Below are positions 6,798 to 8,081 of a stretch of 8,081 nucleotides of DNA, piece by piece. Each line of letters opens with the position of its first letter. The stretch's first letter is position 1. Source of the stretch: Opitutia bacterium UBA7397 (GTDB lineage Bacteria > Verrucomicrobiota > Verrucomicrobiia > Opitutales > UBA953); contig DKND01000066.1 of the NCBI GenBank assembly GCA_002470605.1, forward strand, positions 1 to 8,081, written 5' to 3'. The translations under genes and the position numbers were made by a program. A model generated the notes under the pieces. It did not search any database, was not told where the DNA came from, and was given only the letters and a program-made list of their open reading frames with translations.

Positions 6798-7676
6798 ATG
6801 CGCCTGCTTCTCGCCCTCCTTCCGCTCTTTGCCCTCGCGGCGGAGCCTAAGCCGATCCGCGTCCTCGTCTGGGACGAACAACAGCCCCAACAAGCCCAAG
6901 GCTACGGCGATAAGTTCCTCGGTGAGACGCTCGCCGCCGAACTCGCCAAGAACAAAGATCTCGTCGTCAAGACCGCCCGCCTCGCCGATGCCGATCAAGG
7001 CCTGAGCGATGCCGTGCTCGATCAGACCGACGTGCTCGTCTTCTGGTGCCACCGCAAAGTGAAAGAACAGGACGACGCCCGCGTCGAAGCCATCGTGAAG
7101 CGCGTGCAGGCCGGCAAACTCGGCTTCATCGCCCTGCACTCCGCCCACTGGGCCAAACCCTTCGTGCGCCTCATGCAGGAACGGTCGAAGGATGATGCCC
7201 TCAAGCAACTGACCGCCGAAGAACGCGCCTCCGCGAAATGGGTCTTCATCAATGAAGCCCCCTACTACAAAGGCGTCAAAGCCGGTGCCCCGATGACTCC
7301 TTCCGTCAAACGCGACGGCAATACCTATACGCTCACCCTTCCTCAGTGCGTCTTCCCGTCCTACCGTAACGACGGCGCCCCTGGCCACGTGACGACGACC
7401 AAGCCGGGCCATCCGATCGCTTCTGGACTGCCTGCCAAGTGGGACATCCCGCAGACCGAGATGTACGGCGAACCTTTCCACATCCCGGCCCCCGATGAAG
7501 TCATCTTCGAAGAACGCTGGGACAAAGGAGAATATTTCCGTAGCGGACTCACCTGGCAGGTCGGCCAGGGCAAAGTCTTCTATTACCGCCCCGGCCACGA
7601 AACGTATCCCATTTTCAAACAGACCGAAAATATTAAGGTCGTGGAAAATGCGGTGCGTTGGTCGGTGATGAGGTAG
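6798..7676 (+). CDS. Secreted ThuA-domain protein
   Basis: This 292-residue protein has a short signal peptide (MRLLLALLPLFALAA, likely cut near residue 14-15) followed directly by the ThuA domain, starting at IRVLVWDEQQP. Features include AKVYGDK-like N-terminal loop residues (QGYGDKFLG), LVFWCHRKV, GFIALHSAHWAKPF with H114 and H117, a long insert with FPSYRNDG, GHPIASGLP, IPQTEMYGEPFHIP (E221, E225, H228), IFEERWD, and a C-terminal YYRPGHETYPIFKQ (H267, E268). This is the long HSAHW/RPGHE form I associate with PVC bacteria. ThuA has a glutamine-amidotransferase-like fold; in rhizobia it acts with ThuB on 3-keto derivatives of trehalose and related disaccharides. The His/Glu set could bind metal. 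Periplasmic location sets it apart from cytoplasmic rhizobial ThuA. It follows the transporter genes after a 193-bp gap, probably with its own promoter. The exact reaction here is unknown. Confidence 0.88.
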   Translation: MRLLLALLPLFALAAEPKPIRVLVWDEQQPQQAQGYGDKFLGETLAAELAKNKDLVVKTARLADADQGLSDAVLDQTDVLVFWCHRKVKEQDDARVEAIVKRVQAGKLGFIALHSAHWAKPFVRLMQERSKDDALKQLTAEERASAKWVFINEAPYYKGVKAGAPMTPSVKRDGNTYTLTLPQCVFPSYRNDGAPGHVTTTKPGHPIASGLPAKWDIPQTEMYGEPFHIPAPDEVIFEERWDKGEYFRSGLTWQVGQGKVFYYRPGHETYPIFKQTENIKVVENAVRWSVMR

Positions 7677-7698
7677 GGCTGACCACCCTTGGTCAGCC
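7677..7698 (+). terminator. Perfect 9-bp hairpin directly after the ThuA stop codon
   Basis: GGCTGACCA (7677-7685) pairs perfectly with TGGTCAGCC (7690-7698) across a 4-base CCCT loop. It begins at the base after the TAG. No T-run follows, so it may be an mRNA 3'-end stabiliser or attenuating hairpin rather than a complete intrinsic terminator; a stronger terminator with Ts lies at 7827-7850. Confidence 0.5.
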
Positions 7699-7826
7699 GC
7701 AATCCGGGCTCACCTCTGCGACGTTGCATCAGCCTAGGGGCTTTTTCAGGTTGCATCCCAATCACACCGCATGAATATCAAGTCAGGTGTGTAGGCTAAA
7801 TTGTTTAGCCGAGATATCTCCATCAG
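7699..7826 (+). other. Hairpin-rich intergenic stretch, possible structured 3' UTR or small RNA
   Basis: No gene is visible. Structure includes a weak AGCC/GGCT hairpin with TAGG loop followed by four Ts (7731-7746) and a direct repeat of GTTGCATC (7723-7730 and 7750-7757). It also has CACACC (7763-7768) facing GGTGTG (7786-7791), a perfect 7-bp hairpin GGCTAAA/TTTAGCC with a 3-base loop (7794-7810), and the palindrome GAGATATCTC (7811-7820). With the terminator that follows, this could be the folded 3' UTR of the ThuA transcript or a separate small RNA. No known RNA family is recognised. Confidence 0.35.
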
Positions 7827-7850
7827 GAGGGCGCGAAAGCGCCCTCTTTT
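7827..7850 (+). terminator. Intrinsic terminator, + strand
   Basis: GAGGGCGC (7827-7834) and GCGCCCTC (7839-7846) form a perfect 8-bp GC-rich stem with a GAAA (GNRA) tetraloop, followed by TTTT at 7847-7850. The T-run is only on the + strand side, so it ends transcription from the ThuA direction. It lies 3 bases from the stop of the convergent - strand gene and shields that gene from read-through. On the - strand the stem has no trailing T-run. Confidence 0.8.
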
Positions 7851-7853
7851 CGT

Positions 7854-8081
7854 TTACGACTCGCCTACCGACTGGAACATCCGTTCGCAACGCTCCAAGA
7901 GGCGAATTTCCGCACCGGAGACAAACAAGCCTGAAGGCGCGACCGTCTGCTTTGAGAGATACGCCAAGAGATCAGCCAACTGAAGCATCTGGCTATCCTG
8001 AGAGGCTAGCCCAAAGGGTAGATCGACAAGCAAGCCTTCAAGCCGAGACAACGGATCGACGACCTTCATCATCATTGGCCG
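7854..8081 (-). CDS. C-terminal fragment of a probable DUF3800 protein, cut by window edge
   Basis: On the - strand the frame is open from base 8081 to a TAA at 7856-7854, giving 75 residues. Codons continue upstream of the MMM cluster at 8075, so this is the 3' end of a longer gene. The segment SQDSQMLQLADLLAYLSKQ matches the C-terminal signature of DUF3800, an uncharacterised RNase H-like-fold family with a conserved Asp in a (L)Q(L)ADL(L)AY helix, and the preceding DPLSRLEGLL fits. DUF3800 genes are often found in accessory, mobile or phage-associated DNA. It is convergent with the ThuA gene and unrelated in theme, so it likely marks the end of the sugar locus. The identification rests on one motif and is moderate. 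Confidence 0.6.
   Translation of the reverse strand, partial: RPMMMKVVDPLSRLEGLLVDLPFGLASQDSQMLQLADLLAYLSKQTVAPSGLFVSGAEIRLLERCERMFQSVGES

Noticed and set aside
6783..7598. Long - strand open frame (271 codons) opposite the ThuA gene
   Set aside because: The + strand frame has clear ThuA motifs (HSAHW, RPGHE) throughout; the - frame shows no family pattern and is a codon-bias shadow.
7740..7775. tRNA-like T-arm resemblance (GGTTGCATCCC near 7749-7759)
   Set aside because: No matching acceptor strand, D-arm or anticodon arm can be drawn upstream, so neither a tRNA nor a clear tRNA-end attachment site is supported.
7801..7983. + strand open frame of 60 codons across the terminator
   Set aside because: It runs through an intrinsic terminator and opposite the DUF3800 fragment, with an Arg/Ser-rich featureless product.
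1..8081. CRISPR array, insertion sequence or transposase
   Set aside because: No regularly spaced repeats, no transposase-like frames and no paired terminal inverted repeats were seen; the only short repeats are the 7-8 base words described in the gaps.

Overview
The window is about 8 kb of GC-rich DNA (roughly 60% by eye). It reads as one mostly co-directional catabolic and transport locus on the + strand, with a convergent gene fragment entering from the right edge. The protein families point to the Planctomycetota-Verrucomicrobiota group, with Verrucomicrobiota my first guess. These are a DUF1080/LamG-like secreted protein, a secreted mutarotase-fold protein, a secreted long-form ThuA protein, and a shikimate-dehydrogenase homologue of the GNPT type. 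Start codons have no convincing Shine-Dalgarno sequences and several sit behind G-free, C-rich leaders. The taxonomy is inference from family content, not from a marker gene.

Layout: (1) 2-577, the 3' part of a DUF1080/LamG-like gene cut by the left edge; (2) 622-1872, a secreted galactose-mutarotase-like protein; (3) 1888-2844, a lipoprotein substrate-binding protein of the RbsB family; (4) a 91-bp gap with an inverted repeat and an AT-rich, promoter-like stretch; (5) 2936-3787, an AroE-family NAD(P)-dependent dehydrogenase; (6) 3784-5274, a double-NBD sugar ABC ATPase overlapping gene 5 by 4 bp; (7) 5288-6604, an RbsC-type permease carrying an extra periplasmic domain of about 115 residues; (8) a 193-bp low-complexity gap; (9) 6798-7676, a secreted ThuA-domain protein; (10) a 177-bp gap rich in hairpins, ending in an intrinsic terminator; (11) 7854-8081 on the - strand, the C-terminal end of a probable DUF3800 protein.

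Reading of the whole: genes 3, 6 and 7 form a complete RbsABC-type importer. The soluble dehydrogenase is inserted between the binding protein and the ATPase and is translationally coupled to the ATPase. Secreted DUF1080-like, mutarotase-like and ThuA proteins flank it. DUF1080 and ThuA families have known links to 3-keto-sugar metabolism. The binding protein differs from RbsB at several sugar-contact positions. I infer a locus for processing, importing and then oxidising or reducing a modified sugar, cyclitol or quinate/shikimate-like acid. The substrate cannot be read from the sequence. The two most unusual items are the permease's inserted domain, which resembles one lobe of a periplasmic binding protein, and the AroE-like enzyme wired into the transporter operon.
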